Source: Acidobacteriota bacterium (GTDB taxonomy: Bacteria > Acidobacteriota > Blastocatellia > Pyrinomonadales > Pyrinomonadaceae). Taken from it: a DNA stretch of 64,000 bases. The notes under the pieces are model-generated. The model was not told where the DNA came from, did not search any database, and was given only the letters and a program-made list of their open reading frames with translations. Made by a program: the position numbers and the translations under genes. Positions within the stretch are counted from its first letter, which is position 1. Each line of letters opens with the position of its first letter. Shown piece after piece: positions 9,049 to 17,375 of this stretch. The stretch lies in assembly GCA_020199775.1 (NCBI GenBank), contig JAIVJZ010000001.1, positions 62,001-126,000 of the forward strand, read 5' to 3'.

Positions 9049-9129
9049 AACGATGAAGTATGAACGATGAACGATGAAGTAAAGACGAGTTGCTTTTACT
9101 TCATCGTTCATCGTTCATACTTCATCGTT
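9049..9129. repeat. Two-armed heptamer element, perfect 35-bp inverted repeat
   Basis: The arms at 9049-9083 and 9095-9129 are exact reverse complements over 35 bp with an 11-base loop (GACGAGTTGCT). Each arm carries CGATGAA units plus two GTA-type variants at mirrored positions. The era stop codon (9128-9130) overlaps the outer end of the right arm, and prmA starts 8 bases beyond the left arm. Confidence 0.95.
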
Positions 9130-10036
9130 ATTCCCGCTCCTTAATTCCCATCTCGTTCAGGGCGCGTTCGCTGTTGCGCCAGTCTTCCTGAACTTTGACG
9201 AAGAGTTCGAGGTGCGCGCGGTGGCCGAGGAGGTGTTCGATGTCTTGGCGGGCTTTCGTGCCGACCTCTTTGATGCACTCGCCCGCGCGCCCGATGATGA
9301 TCGCTTTTTGCGAGGCGCGTTCGACGTAGATGATGCAGTTGATGCGCGTGAAATCTTCGCGCTCCTCGTCGAAGCGTTCGGTGACGACGGCCGTGACGTA
9401 GGGAATCTCGTCGCCGGTTGTCTGCAAAATCTTCTCGCGGACGATCTCTGCGCAGAGCGCGCGCATCGACTGGTCGGTCAATTCGTCTTCGGCGAAGAGG
9501 GCTTCGCGTTCGGGGAGGTGTTTGATGACGGCGGCGAGCAGCGTGTCCACCATGTCGCCGGTGCGCGCCGAGAGCGGCACGATCTCGCGCCAGTCGTACT
9601 CGCCCGCGTACCACTGCATGAGCGGCAGAAGTTTCGCCTTGTCGTCCAGACGGTCGGCCTTGTTCAACAGGAGCAGCGCGGGCTTCGCGGATTGTTTGAC
9701 GAGGTCGAGCACGAAGCGGTCGCCGTTGCCCGTCGGGACGGACGCGTCGCGCATGAGCAGCACGACATCGACGCCTTCGAGCGCATCGTGGACGGCGGCC
9801 ATCATGCGCCGGTTGAGCAGGTAGCCGGGCTGGTGTACGCCGGGCGTGTCAACTAAAACGATCTGCCCTTCGTCGCGCGTGATGATGCCCTGAATCTGGT
9901 GGCGCGTCGTCTGCGGCTTGTTCGAGACGGCCGCGATCTTTTCGCCGACGAGACGATTCAGGAGCGTGGACTTCCCCGCGTTCGGTCGCCCGATGAGCGC
10001 GACGTAGCCGCTCCTGTACTGTGCGTGTTCTGCCAT
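9128..10036 (-). CDS. era: GTPase Era
   Basis: This 302-residue protein is the essential ribosome-assembly GTPase Era, which binds the 3' end of 16S rRNA. The GTPase domain carries the P-loop GRPNAGKST (about residues 16-24), the switch region KPQTTRH, the G3 motif DTPG, the G4 motif NKAD and an SART-like G5 segment (LSARTGD). The C-terminal KH domain is seen at about residues 215-290 with IIIGRAGECIKEVG and LFVKVQEDWR. Length and motif spacing are normal. It precedes prmA and rsmE on the minus strand. The stop codon lies within the arm of the following repeat element. Confidence 0.97.
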   Translation of the reverse strand: MAEHAQYRSGYVALIGRPNAGKSTLLNRLVGEKIAAVSNKPQTTRHQIQGIITRDEGQIVLVDTPGVHQPGYLLNRRMMAAVHDALEGVDVVLLMRDASVPTGNGDRFVLDLVKQSAKPALLLLNKADRLDDKAKLLPLMQWYAGEYDWREIVPLSARTGDMVDTLLAAVIKHLPEREALFAEDELTDQSMRALCAEIVREKILQTTGDEIPYVTAVVTERFDEEREDFTRINCIIYVERASQKAIIIGRAGECIKEVGTKARQDIEHLLGHRAHLELFVKVQEDWRNSERALNEMGIKERE

Positions 10037-10053
10037 CGAAAACTCTCGCCGTT

Positions 10054-11775
10054 CTATTCGATTCGGGAATTTGTGCCGAGCGCGATTATCGCACGACGCA
10101 GCCGCGCGTGGCGACGGAGCAGGCGCAGATAGCGCGTCTCGTCCGCGCCCGCCTTCGCCCGCATGATTCGCAGGGCGTCGCGCTTCTCGACGCCCGTCCA
10201 GCGCGCGAGGCCGGGCACGAGCGCGAGCACGAGCGCGAAGTTTGAGAAGGCGCGCCGCTCGGCCGCGTTCAACTTCGCCCCTCGCGCGTCGAGCGCGCGC
10301 GTCACTTCCGCGAGCGACGCGTCGCGAATCTTCCGCGCGTCGCCGTCAAACTCGCGCGCCATCCTGCGGTTGACGGCGAGGCCGAGGTTCCGCACTTGAA
10401 AGCCATCCCACTCGCCGGGCGTCGCGGCGTCGCGCGACTCGTAGACGACGTGGCCGGAGGCGAGACGGCGCAAGGTGCGTGGGCTGGTGCGGTAGTTTTC
10501 GCGCGCGGCGATTTTGCGTTCCTCGGTCGCGACGAGTCGCGCCAGTTCGGCGCGCACGGGGCGGAAACCGAGTTTGCGATAGAACCAGAACGCGCCCGAT
10601 TCGATGCCCTCCTCGTTGCCCGACCCGCCGAGTTGATACGGGTCGATGGAAAAAGTGTCCGCGCCGAGCAGTTGCTTGTAGAGACGCATCAGGCGCGCGT
10701 AAGCCCACGCCGATTCGCCGTCGCGGAAAGTGTAAAAAAGATTGAGGCCGATCTCGACGCGCTCGAACAGGGACAGCCCTTCGTGATAACCCATGGGCAC
10801 GCCGTTCTTGAAAAAAATCCCGGCGTGGTAGCCGAGCAGCGGCAGGCGTCGCGCGCCTGCCACGCCCCACAAGAAAATCTCCAACCCGCGCCCCGCCTCC
10901 GCGCGCACGACGCGCGCCGGGTCGCCGTGTGTGAAGCCGTGCAACTCACGAAAACGCACGGCCATCGTGTCGCGCCCCATGCCGAGCAACTGTTCGCCCG
11001 CGGCGCGCGACAGACGCTCCAAGGGGAGCGGCGGCGCGTCCAGTTCGCGCTCAAGAGACACGTCGCGGCGTGAGAGGAGCGGCGCGTCGTGATAAAAAAT
11101 CCGGCGCGGCGGTCGGCGCATCAACGTGCGCGTCGCTTTCGAGTCGCCGAGTTCCCAACGCACCCACAGCCGGAGCGGCTCGAACATCTCCGCACGCGCT
11201 TTGTCATCGATGGGCAGACGCTCGAACTGCCGCATGAGCCAAGACAGTTCGCTCTCGCGCCGACGCTTGGCCGCGCGCACCCACGCGAGAAAAGAGACGT
11301 GCGCGTCAACGTAAGCGTCCTCTTCGAAGAGCGGCAGAAACTTCGGCCACACGAGGTTCAGGTGCGCGTGGCCTTCGTAGTCGTCCCACACGAGGCGGAC
11401 GCGAGACGCATGCGCACGCGCGAGCCAGCGCGTGATGTCGTAGCCGAACACGGCGGAAAAACCCGTCGCCGCGATCCCGGACGCGTCCGAATATTCGAAC
11501 GCCGACATGTCCGCGCCGTCCGCGCGCAGGCGTTCGACGCGCTGCGAAAATGAGTTGAGGAGCTTTTCCGTGTCTTCGAGCAGCGACGCGCTCTGAGGAT
11601 AAGCGCGCAGGTAGAGCAGGGTTTCGTGAAAGCGGACGAGCGACCACGCATCCGTAAAGCGTCGTCGCGCCGCCTGCCGCAACACGCTCGCCAGCCGCGC
11701 CCGGCGCGTGCCCCCGGCGGGACGCTTCAACTCGTCGAGGCGGTCGAGCAGTTGTTCGATTGATGGTGCGGGCAC
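10054..11775 (-). CDS. Unknown 573-residue protein with a GNAT-like motif
   Basis: I do not recognise this family. The protein has no signal peptide or membrane segment and is rich in Arg and aromatic residues. Its middle part includes GYHAGIFFKNGVPMGYHEGL, then ERVEIGLNLFYTFRDGESAWAYARLMRLY, and GIESGAFWFYRKLGFRP near residues 375-395. The last segment reads like the C-terminal motif of GNAT acyltransferases, where a tyrosine and a GF pair line the cofactor site, and the GYHEG/GLNLF region could be its beta-4/beta-5 part. The flanking helical regions are unlike ordinary GNATs. It starts with GTG and lies 17 bases upstream of era, so co-expression with era is likely. A cytoplasmic acyltransferase-like enzyme is the best guess, with low certainty. 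Confidence 0.6.
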   Translation of the reverse strand: MPAPSIEQLLDRLDELKRPAGGTRRARLASVLRQAARRRFTDAWSLVRFHETLLYLRAYPQSASLLEDTEKLLNSFSQRVERLRADGADMSAFEYSDASGIAATGFSAVFGYDITRWLARAHASRVRLVWDDYEGHAHLNLVWPKFLPLFEEDAYVDAHVSFLAWVRAAKRRRESELSWLMRQFERLPIDDKARAEMFEPLRLWVRWELGDSKATRTLMRRPPRRIFYHDAPLLSRRDVSLERELDAPPLPLERLSRAAGEQLLGMGRDTMAVRFRELHGFTHGDPARVVRAEAGRGLEIFLWGVAGARRLPLLGYHAGIFFKNGVPMGYHEGLSLFERVEIGLNLFYTFRDGESAWAYARLMRLYKQLLGADTFSIDPYQLGGSGNEEGIESGAFWFYRKLGFRPVRAELARLVATEERKIAARENYRTSPRTLRRLASGHVVYESRDAATPGEWDGFQVRNLGLAVNRRMAREFDGDARKIRDASLAEVTRALDARGAKLNAAERRAFSNFALVLALVPGLARWTGVEKRDALRIMRAKAGADETRYLRLLRRHARLRRAIIALGTNSRIE

Positions 11776-11814
11776 GTCTGCTCGGCGGTTGCGCCCGTCG
11801 GCGGCGCGCTGTCT

Positions 11815-12156
11815 TCAGGCTTGTCCGTTACGCCGTTCGCTGATGTAACGCTCGACGGTGTTGATGAGCGCGTTCAACCGCTCATCCGTTTCGCGCCCGC
11901 GCTCATCGACGGCGGTTAGCGACTCGCGCATGGCATTCACAGACTCTCTCAATTCACCGATCTCGCGGTCGTGAATCTCCGCAATCGCGAGCAGGGAACT
12001 GATGCCGTCCGCCGTCCGGTCAACCTTGCCGGAGATGCGCTCGACATTCTCGGACAGACGCCCAACAGTGTCGGACAGGCGACCCACGGTGGCTGTGAGT
12101 TGCGCCTGCTGTTCGAGGATGAACTGCATGATGCGCTGCGTTTCCTCGTCGGGCAT
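11815..12156 (-). CDS. Small coiled-coil protein
   Basis: This 113-residue soluble protein is almost entirely heptad-repeat coiled coil: after MPDEETQRIMQFILEQQAQL come repeated V-x-x-L/I steps (TVGRLSDTVGRLSENVERISGKVD) and a second coil ending in VERYISER. Proteins of this kind are common, often multicopy, in Acidobacteria and Cyanobacteria and have no established function. It begins 7 bases after the pepT stop codon and is therefore probably translated from the same message. The region encoding the coil has near-repeated DNA (GTCGG-CTGTC steps), as expected for repeated GRLS units. Confidence 0.7.
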   Translation of the reverse strand: MPDEETQRIMQFILEQQAQLTATVGRLSDTVGRLSENVERISGKVDRTADGISSLLAIAEIHDREIGELRESVNAMRESLTAVDERGRETDERLNALINTVERYISERRNGQA

Positions 12157-12163
12157 CGGTCGC

Positions 12164-13330
12164 CTATCCTTTCTGCTGCTGCTGCGCCAGTTCGCCGTTG
12201 ACTTTGAGGACTTCGAGCGTCATCTCGGCGGAGGCGTACATGTCCTTCACGTCGAGCCATTCTTTGACGGTGTGGATGGCGCGCATGCCCGTGCCGAAGT
12301 TGGCGCATTCGATGCCGCGCTTGTTGAAGATGTTGGCGTCGCAGCCGCCGCCGGAGGCGAGCGTCTCGACCTTCTGCCCGAGGCGCGCGGCCGCCCGGTA
12401 GACGAGTTGGACGACGCGCGAACTGTCGGGCACGTCCATCGCCGAATACTCGCGCGTGACGTGCGACTCGACGTGCGCCTTCGTCGTCACGCCCTCGACC
12501 GTCACTTCGTGCTTCGCCGCCGCGTCCTCGAAACACTTGGTCATGTGCGCGGTCTGCGCCTCCAACTTTTTGTCGTCGTGCGAACGCGCCTCGCCGCGCA
12601 GGGTGACGAGGTTGGTGATGATGTTGGTGGCCTTGCCGCCTTCGATGACGCCGATGTTGGCGGTCGTCTCGTCGTCGATGCGGCCGAGGGTCATGTTGCT
12701 GATGGCTTCGGCGGCGATGCGGATGGCGGAGATGCCCTGTTCGGGCGCGACGCCCGCGTGCGACTCCAGCCCGTAGATTTTCCACTCCATGTGGTCGGCC
12801 GCGGGGCCTTTGGTGAAGAGGAAGCCGGGGTCGTCCGAGTCGAAGACGAGGCCGTACTTCGAGTTCAGCTTCGACGTATCGACGTGCTTCGCGCCGAGCA
12901 AGCCCACCTCTTCGCAGATCGAGAAGACGGCTTCGATGGGCGCGTGCGGGATGTTCTGTTCTTGCAGGCAGCGGATCGTTTCGATGATGACGGCGCAGCC
13001 CGATTTGTCGTCGCCGCCGAGCACGGTCGTGCCGTCCGAACGAATGATGTCGCCCTCGACGATGGGTTTGACGCCCTCGCCCGGCACAACCGTGTCCATG
13101 TGCGCCGACATCATGATCCATTCCGCGCCGGGGATCGTGCCGGGGAAGCGCGCGATGACGTTGCCGGAGTTGCCGCCGACCTTGCTCCCGGCGTCGTCGA
13201 TCTCGACGGTCGCCCCCATCTCCTCGCAATACTTCTTGATACGCTCGGCCACGTCGCGCTCCTTGCGCGAAACGCTGTCGATTTGGACGAGTTCGAGTAG
13301 CAAGTTTTTAATGCGTTCCTGATTGATCAT
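12164..13330 (-). CDS. pepT: M20-family peptidase, PepT-like tripeptidase
   Basis: The 388-residue enzyme is a zinc-dependent exopeptidase of the M20 family, closest by motif to PepT-like tripeptidases. SAHMDTVVPG holds the first zinc ligand His and the catalytic Asp, GGDDKSG the bridging Asp, ICEEVGLLGAKH the catalytic Glu pair, and FDSDDPG and GTGMRAIHTVKEW the remaining ligands. A dimerisation domain is inserted at about residues 180-290. The ATG at 13330 was chosen because GGAGG stands five bases upstream; an upstream TTG at 13342 overlaps that site. It leads a minus-strand run with the coiled-coil gene. Its role is final hydrolysis of small peptides in the cytoplasm. Confidence 0.9.
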   Translation of the reverse strand: MINQERIKNLLLELVQIDSVSRKERDVAERIKKYCEEMGATVEIDDAGSKVGGNSGNVIARFPGTIPGAEWIMMSAHMDTVVPGEGVKPIVEGDIIRSDGTTVLGGDDKSGCAVIIETIRCLQEQNIPHAPIEAVFSICEEVGLLGAKHVDTSKLNSKYGLVFDSDDPGFLFTKGPAADHMEWKIYGLESHAGVAPEQGISAIRIAAEAISNMTLGRIDDETTANIGVIEGGKATNIITNLVTLRGEARSHDDKKLEAQTAHMTKCFEDAAAKHEVTVEGVTTKAHVESHVTREYSAMDVPDSSRVVQLVYRAAARLGQKVETLASGGGCDANIFNKRGIECANFGTGMRAIHTVKEWLDVKDMYASAEMTLEVLKVNGELAQQQQKG

Positions 13331-13479
13331 GCGTGCCTCCAAGCAAGTTTGATTATTGAAGCTGCGTTGTGTGCTGGAAATGCCTTAAGTTATCGAGTCG
13401 CAAAATCCGTCCTGATGTTTGTCAACATCCTACTACACGCCGCCGCGCACGCGCCAGATTCGGATTGAGACGGCGCGTG

Positions 13480-14238
13480 CTAGTCGTCGAGCGAGTCGAG
13501 CGCGCGTTGGAGTTCGTCGCGCTTGGCCGCGAGGGCGGCTTCGTCGGCGTCGGAGGGGACGTAGATCGGGGGGGCGATCAGCACGCGCGCGCGGGTGAAG
13601 GGGTAGGGAATCTGGAGGCCGTCCCAACTCGGCGCGGCGTAGTAACGCTCAGGGTTGACGGAGAAGGGCAGCACCGGCGCGCCCGTCTTTTTGGCGAGCA
13701 GCACCGCGCCCATTTTGGCGACGTGGCGGGGGCCGCGCGGCCCGTCGATGGTGAAGCCCGCGGGTCGTCCCTGACGCACCAGTTTGACCATCTCGACGAG
13801 CGCGCCGACCGCGCCGCGCGAGGAAGAACCACGCGGCGCGCCGTAACCGAAACGTTGGATGAAGCGCGCGATGTATTCGCCGTCGAAACTGCGCGAGGTC
13901 ATGACGGCGATGCCGCGCCCCCGCCAGAAGTAGGTGGCGAGGAAGACACTGTTGTGCCAGGAGGTGTAGATCGGCGGCCTGCCGCCCTCTGTTGCCGCTT
14001 CCCAGTGCTGCCAGCCTTCGACGCTGAAACGCGTGGTGCGCCCGACGAAGTTGATGAGCGCGTAGAATGCGAGGTCGGCTGTGTGGATGATGAGGCGTTG
14101 CTTGAACGAGTAGCTTGAGAGGTCTGCGAAACAATCGGCGCGCGCGGGCATTCGCTCGCCGTCGCCGACGCGCTTTTGCCCGCGCGCTCGTAATGCGTCG
14201 CCGCCGGGTCGTTCGCGTTCATCGAGTGAGACTTGCAT
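13480..14238 (-). CDS. DUF374 lysophospholipid/lipid A-type acyltransferase
   Basis: Counted from the ATG at 14238 the protein has 252 residues. An upstream open frame overlaps the divergent neighbour and is unlikely to be used. The core YTSWHNSVFLATYFWRGRG, IAVMTSRSFDGEYIARFIQRFG, TIDGPRGPRHVAKMGAVLLA and APVLPFSV matches the DUF374 family, membrane-associated acyltransferases of the PlsC/LplAT superfamily. The motif around SWHN is the counterpart of the HxxxxD catalytic box but with a changed second half, as usual in this family. Acylation of lipid A or another envelope lipid is the inferred role, consistent with the lpx genes 15 kb away. The gene is divergent from a GNAT gene. Confidence 0.8.
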   Translation of the reverse strand: MQVSLDERERPGGDALRARGQKRVGDGERMPARADCFADLSSYSFKQRLIIHTADLAFYALINFVGRTTRFSVEGWQHWEAATEGGRPPIYTSWHNSVFLATYFWRGRGIAVMTSRSFDGEYIARFIQRFGYGAPRGSSSRGAVGALVEMVKLVRQGRPAGFTIDGPRGPRHVAKMGAVLLAKKTGAPVLPFSVNPERYYAAPSWDGLQIPYPFTRARVLIAPPIYVPSDADEAALAAKRDELQRALDSLDD

Positions 14239-14387
14239 GCCGTGTGGAACCGCGCGCGAGTCTAGCAGAAACGCGCGGCGCGACAGTAGCGTGCGGGGCG
14301 CGCGTGCGACGGGCGCGCGCGCCCGTGTGTCGTGCATTGTCACGCGCGCGACGCTTCGGCTAAACTGCCGCCCGCCCGAATCTCCGC

Positions 14388-15467
14388 ATGTCAAGCAACG
14401 CAAACATCGAACAGTTCACCGTGGCCGACACCGACGCGCTCCTCGCCTTCCTGCGCGAAGCCTACCCGGACGACCCGCGCAAGAGCGAACCGGCTTACTG
14501 GAAATGGCACTACCTCGAAAACCCGTACACCGACCTCGGAGACGTGCCGCTCTGGGTGTTGAAGGACGCGGGGCGCATCGCCGGGCAGGTGGCGACGATC
14601 CCGGTCACGCTGAAAGTCGGCGCGGCGGAGCGACGCGCGATCTGGATTCTCGACTTCATCGTCCACGAAAATTATCGCGGGCAGCGTTGGGGGCGGCGGC
14701 TGCTCGACACGGCGCGCGAACACTGCCGGACGATGATCGCGCTCGGCATCAACGCCGGTTCGACGGGCGTGCTCAACAGCCAGAAGTGGACGGCGATGGG
14801 CAGCATCAACCGTTATCACCTGCTGCTCAATCCGGGCGACGCCTTGAAAGAGTTATCCGGCGTGCGCCCGCTCGCGCGCGCCGTCAACCTCGCTTACGCG
14901 CCCCTGCGCCCGCGCCCCGGCGCGACGGCCGCGAAGGGCGTCTCCCTGCGCGCCGTCGAACGCTTCGACTCGGACTTCGACGATCTCTGGGAGAGGGCTG
15001 CGCCGCAGTGGCCGTGCGCCGTCGTGCGCCGCGCCGATTATCTCGACTGGCAATTCCGGCGGCAGCCGGGGAAGCGTTACGAGACGCTTGCGGCTTATGC
15101 GGGCGGGCGTCTGGCGGGTTACGTCGTGCTGTTTTTCCGCAAGCCGGAGCGCGGCGGCGCGGCCTCGTCGAAGGTCGCCATCAGCGATCTCTGTTACGAC
15201 GCGGGTTCTGAGTTCGACGTGATAGACGAACTTTTGCGCGCCGCGCTCAATGCGGCTCTGGAGCGTCGCGCCGGGAGTCTGGTGACGGACGTGTTGGACG
15301 CGCGCGTCGAAGAACGACTCGTGCGGCGCGGGTTCTGGCGCATCAAACGCGCGCCGGGGTTCATGGTCTACAGCGAGACGGAGCGTGAGTTGGTTAACGA
15401 CCCGCGCAACTGGTTTCTGACGCGCGCCGATTCCGACGTGAGCATCTTCGAGCATCCTAATGTGTGA
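14388..15467 (+). CDS. GNAT-family N-acyltransferase
   Basis: The 359-residue protein begins with the typical start of a GNAT domain (FTVADTDALLAFLREAYPDD, then YWKWHYLENPY). RAIWILDFIVHENYRGQRWG, then RRLLDTAREH, is the acetyl-CoA-binding A motif (usually V.P..RG.G.G..L). A second, degenerate half follows (about residues 190-340, with DYLDWQFRRQPGKRYETLAAY), so it may be a two-domain GNAT like those near exopolysaccharide genes. A polysaccharide deacetylase gene follows 47 bases downstream on the same strand, which suggests a joint role in sugar or peptidoglycan modification. The substrate is unknown. Confidence 0.8.
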   Translation: MSSNANIEQFTVADTDALLAFLREAYPDDPRKSEPAYWKWHYLENPYTDLGDVPLWVLKDAGRIAGQVATIPVTLKVGAAERRAIWILDFIVHENYRGQRWGRRLLDTAREHCRTMIALGINAGSTGVLNSQKWTAMGSINRYHLLLNPGDALKELSGVRPLARAVNLAYAPLRPRPGATAAKGVSLRAVERFDSDFDDLWERAAPQWPCAVVRRADYLDWQFRRQPGKRYETLAAYAGGRLAGYVVLFFRKPERGGAASSKVAISDLCYDAGSEFDVIDELLRAALNAALERRAGSLVTDVLDARVEERLVRRGFWRIKRAPGFMVYSETERELVNDPRNWFLTRADSDVSIFEHPNV

Positions 15468-15514
15468 GAGGGTGAAGCGGAGAGTTGTCGGATCGCGCGA
15501 GCGAGAGTTGAGAG

Positions 15515-16234
15515 ATGCGAGTTCCAGTCATCTTCTACCACAAGATTGATCGCCCCGCGCCCGACTCGCTCGTGCGCGGCGGGTTCACGCCGCCCGCGCG
15601 CTTCGCGCGCCAGATGGCTTATCTCAAGCGGCGCGGGTACGTTTTCTACACGGCCTCCGAACTGGTGGATCATTACCGCGCGCACGGCGAGTTTCCCCCG
15701 AACGGGATCAGCGTCACGCTCGACGACGGTTGGGAAGACAACTACACGAACGCCTTTCCCGTGCTCCGTCGGTTCGGCATCAAGGCCACGATCTTTACCA
15801 TCCCTTCGTGCATCGGGCAGACGGCCTACAAGGCGCAGGCGGCGGGCGAAGGCGCGCGCCCGCACCTCACGCGCGACGAGATTCTGGAGATGTCCGCGCA
15901 GGGCATCGAGTTCGGTTCGCACACGCTCAACCACAAGTTGCTGCATGAGATTTCTCCGGCGGAGGTGCGCGAGGAAGTGTTCGAGTCGAAGCGGCAGTTG
16001 GAGGATTTGCTGCAAAAGCCCTGTAAGGTCTTGGCCTACCCGGCCGGTTTTTTCTCCGACACGGCCAGAGAAGCCTGCCGCGAGGCCGGTCACACCGCCG
16101 CCTTCACAACCCATTACGGCCCCACGGAACCGCTCGATCTATACGCCCTCAACCGCACCGAAATCCTGCGCCGCGACCGCTTCCTGTTTCAGTTCGCGCG
16201 CAAAGTCAAACCATTTCTGGCGGCGCGCGGCTAG
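15515..16234 (+). CDS. Polysaccharide deacetylase (NodB domain)
   Basis: The 239-residue protein carries a NodB-homology domain of carbohydrate esterase family 4, which removes N-acetyl groups from polysaccharides. Residues VTLDDGWEDN (about 68-77) give the catalytic Asp and the metal-binding Asp, and EFGSHTLNH (about 137-145) the two metal-binding His. PAGFFS and the late TRTEI-like segment (NRTEILRRD) complete the motifs. No signal peptide is visible, so the protein may act in the cytoplasm on lipid-linked precursors or be exported by another route. It follows the GNAT gene, probably in one transcript. Confidence 0.9.
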   Translation: MRVPVIFYHKIDRPAPDSLVRGGFTPPARFARQMAYLKRRGYVFYTASELVDHYRAHGEFPPNGISVTLDDGWEDNYTNAFPVLRRFGIKATIFTIPSCIGQTAYKAQAAGEGARPHLTRDEILEMSAQGIEFGSHTLNHKLLHEISPAEVREEVFESKRQLEDLLQKPCKVLAYPAGFFSDTAREACREAGHTAAFTTHYGPTEPLDLYALNRTEILRRDRFLFQFARKVKPFLAARG

Positions 16235-16454
16235 AGCGACGGGAGAGACGAACGGCGCGCGGCCGCCGCCGCCGCCGAGGCTCGCGGGCGAGCGGGTTAC
16301 TGCTTCGCGCCGTGGCGTGTGATATATTCAGGAAACCTCGTGCCGCAATCCGGCGTACAACGTAGCGGTTAAGCGTGTCTCCCTACGGCGCGCTTTTTCA
16401 GTGCCCTCCCCAAGTGTTCAAGATGTTCGGAGTCTCGGACGGAATCGGTGATTG

Positions 16455-17375
16455 ATGGATAAACGTCGAATCCTGATCGTGGATGCCAACAAGGAACTGC
16501 GGACGCTCTTGTCGCAGGTGCTCGGCGAGTTCGGCCACGAAGTCGTCGCCACGGGCAACCGCGACGAAGCCCTCGCCCGCGAAGACCTCGAAGATTTCGA
16601 CCTCATCATCAGCGACCTGACCGAAGACGCCGACGGCGGCGTGCAGGTCTTGAGCGAGATCAAGCGCAGGCGACTGGTCGTGCCCGTCGTCGTCTCGTCG
16701 GAGGACACGCAGCACCCCGGCCTCGTCAAAGCCTTCAAGATGGGCGCGGCCAACTACCTGCGCCGCCCCTACGACAAGCAGGAACTGCAAGCCATCGTCG
16801 AGAAGACGCTCGGCTACAAACTGCGCTTCGTCGAAGACATGAAGGTCGTGCCGTTCGTGCGCGAGCGGATCGAGTTCGAGTTGCCGAGCGATCTCTCCCT
16901 GATGAACGGCGTGCTCCATTACCTGCACGAGCGCGTGACCAAACTCGGCATCATCAACCCCGAACGCTCCAACCTCTTCATCGCGCTCGACGAGGCTTTC
17001 GTCAACGCCGTCAAGCACGGCAACAAGTACGACCAGCAAAAGCTCGTCCGCATCACGGCCGACCTCTCGCCGAAGGAGGCGCGCTTCACCATCGAAGACG
17101 AGGGCGAGGGCTTCGACGTCAAAGAGATTCCAGACCCGCGCGACCCCGCGAATTTGTTCAAAACCTCCGGGCGGGGCGTGCTCCTGATTTACAACATTAT
17201 GGACGAGGTCGCGTACAATGATCGCGGCAATCGCCTGACGATGGTCAAACGTCCCGAAGAATCGTTCGACAACAAACTGATTGACTCTCTCACGCCCGAA
17301 GACCGCCGCCGCCGCCGTAGTAGCAGCCCCGGCGACAGCGACAGCAGGACACGCCGACGCATCAACGGCGGCTGA
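16455..17375 (+). CDS. Receiver domain fused to RsbW-like anti-sigma kinase domain
   Basis: The 306-residue protein joins a CheY-like receiver (residues 1-120) to a serine-kinase-type HATPase domain (about 135-270). The receiver keeps Asp54 (IISDLTED) and Ser81, but one acidic-pocket residue is Ala and the conserved Lys before the cis-Pro is Arg104 (YLRRPYD), so phosphorylation may be weak. The ATPase half shows the N box (DEAFVNAVKHGN), DEGEGFD and SGRGVLL, as in RsbW/SpoIIAB kinases that phosphorylate anti-anti-sigma factors. The last 40 residues are Arg/Ser-rich and overlap the next gene. The ATG at 16455 is preferred over a TTG three bases earlier. It probably couples a two-component signal to partner switching. 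Confidence 0.85.
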   Translation: MDKRRILIVDANKELRTLLSQVLGEFGHEVVATGNRDEALAREDLEDFDLIISDLTEDADGGVQVLSEIKRRRLVVPVVVSSEDTQHPGLVKAFKMGAANYLRRPYDKQELQAIVEKTLGYKLRFVEDMKVVPFVRERIEFELPSDLSLMNGVLHYLHERVTKLGIINPERSNLFIALDEAFVNAVKHGNKYDQQKLVRITADLSPKEARFTIEDEGEGFDVKEIPDPRDPANLFKTSGRGVLLIYNIMDEVAYNDRGNRLTMVKRPEESFDNKLIDSLTPEDRRRRRSSSPGDSDSRTRRRINGG

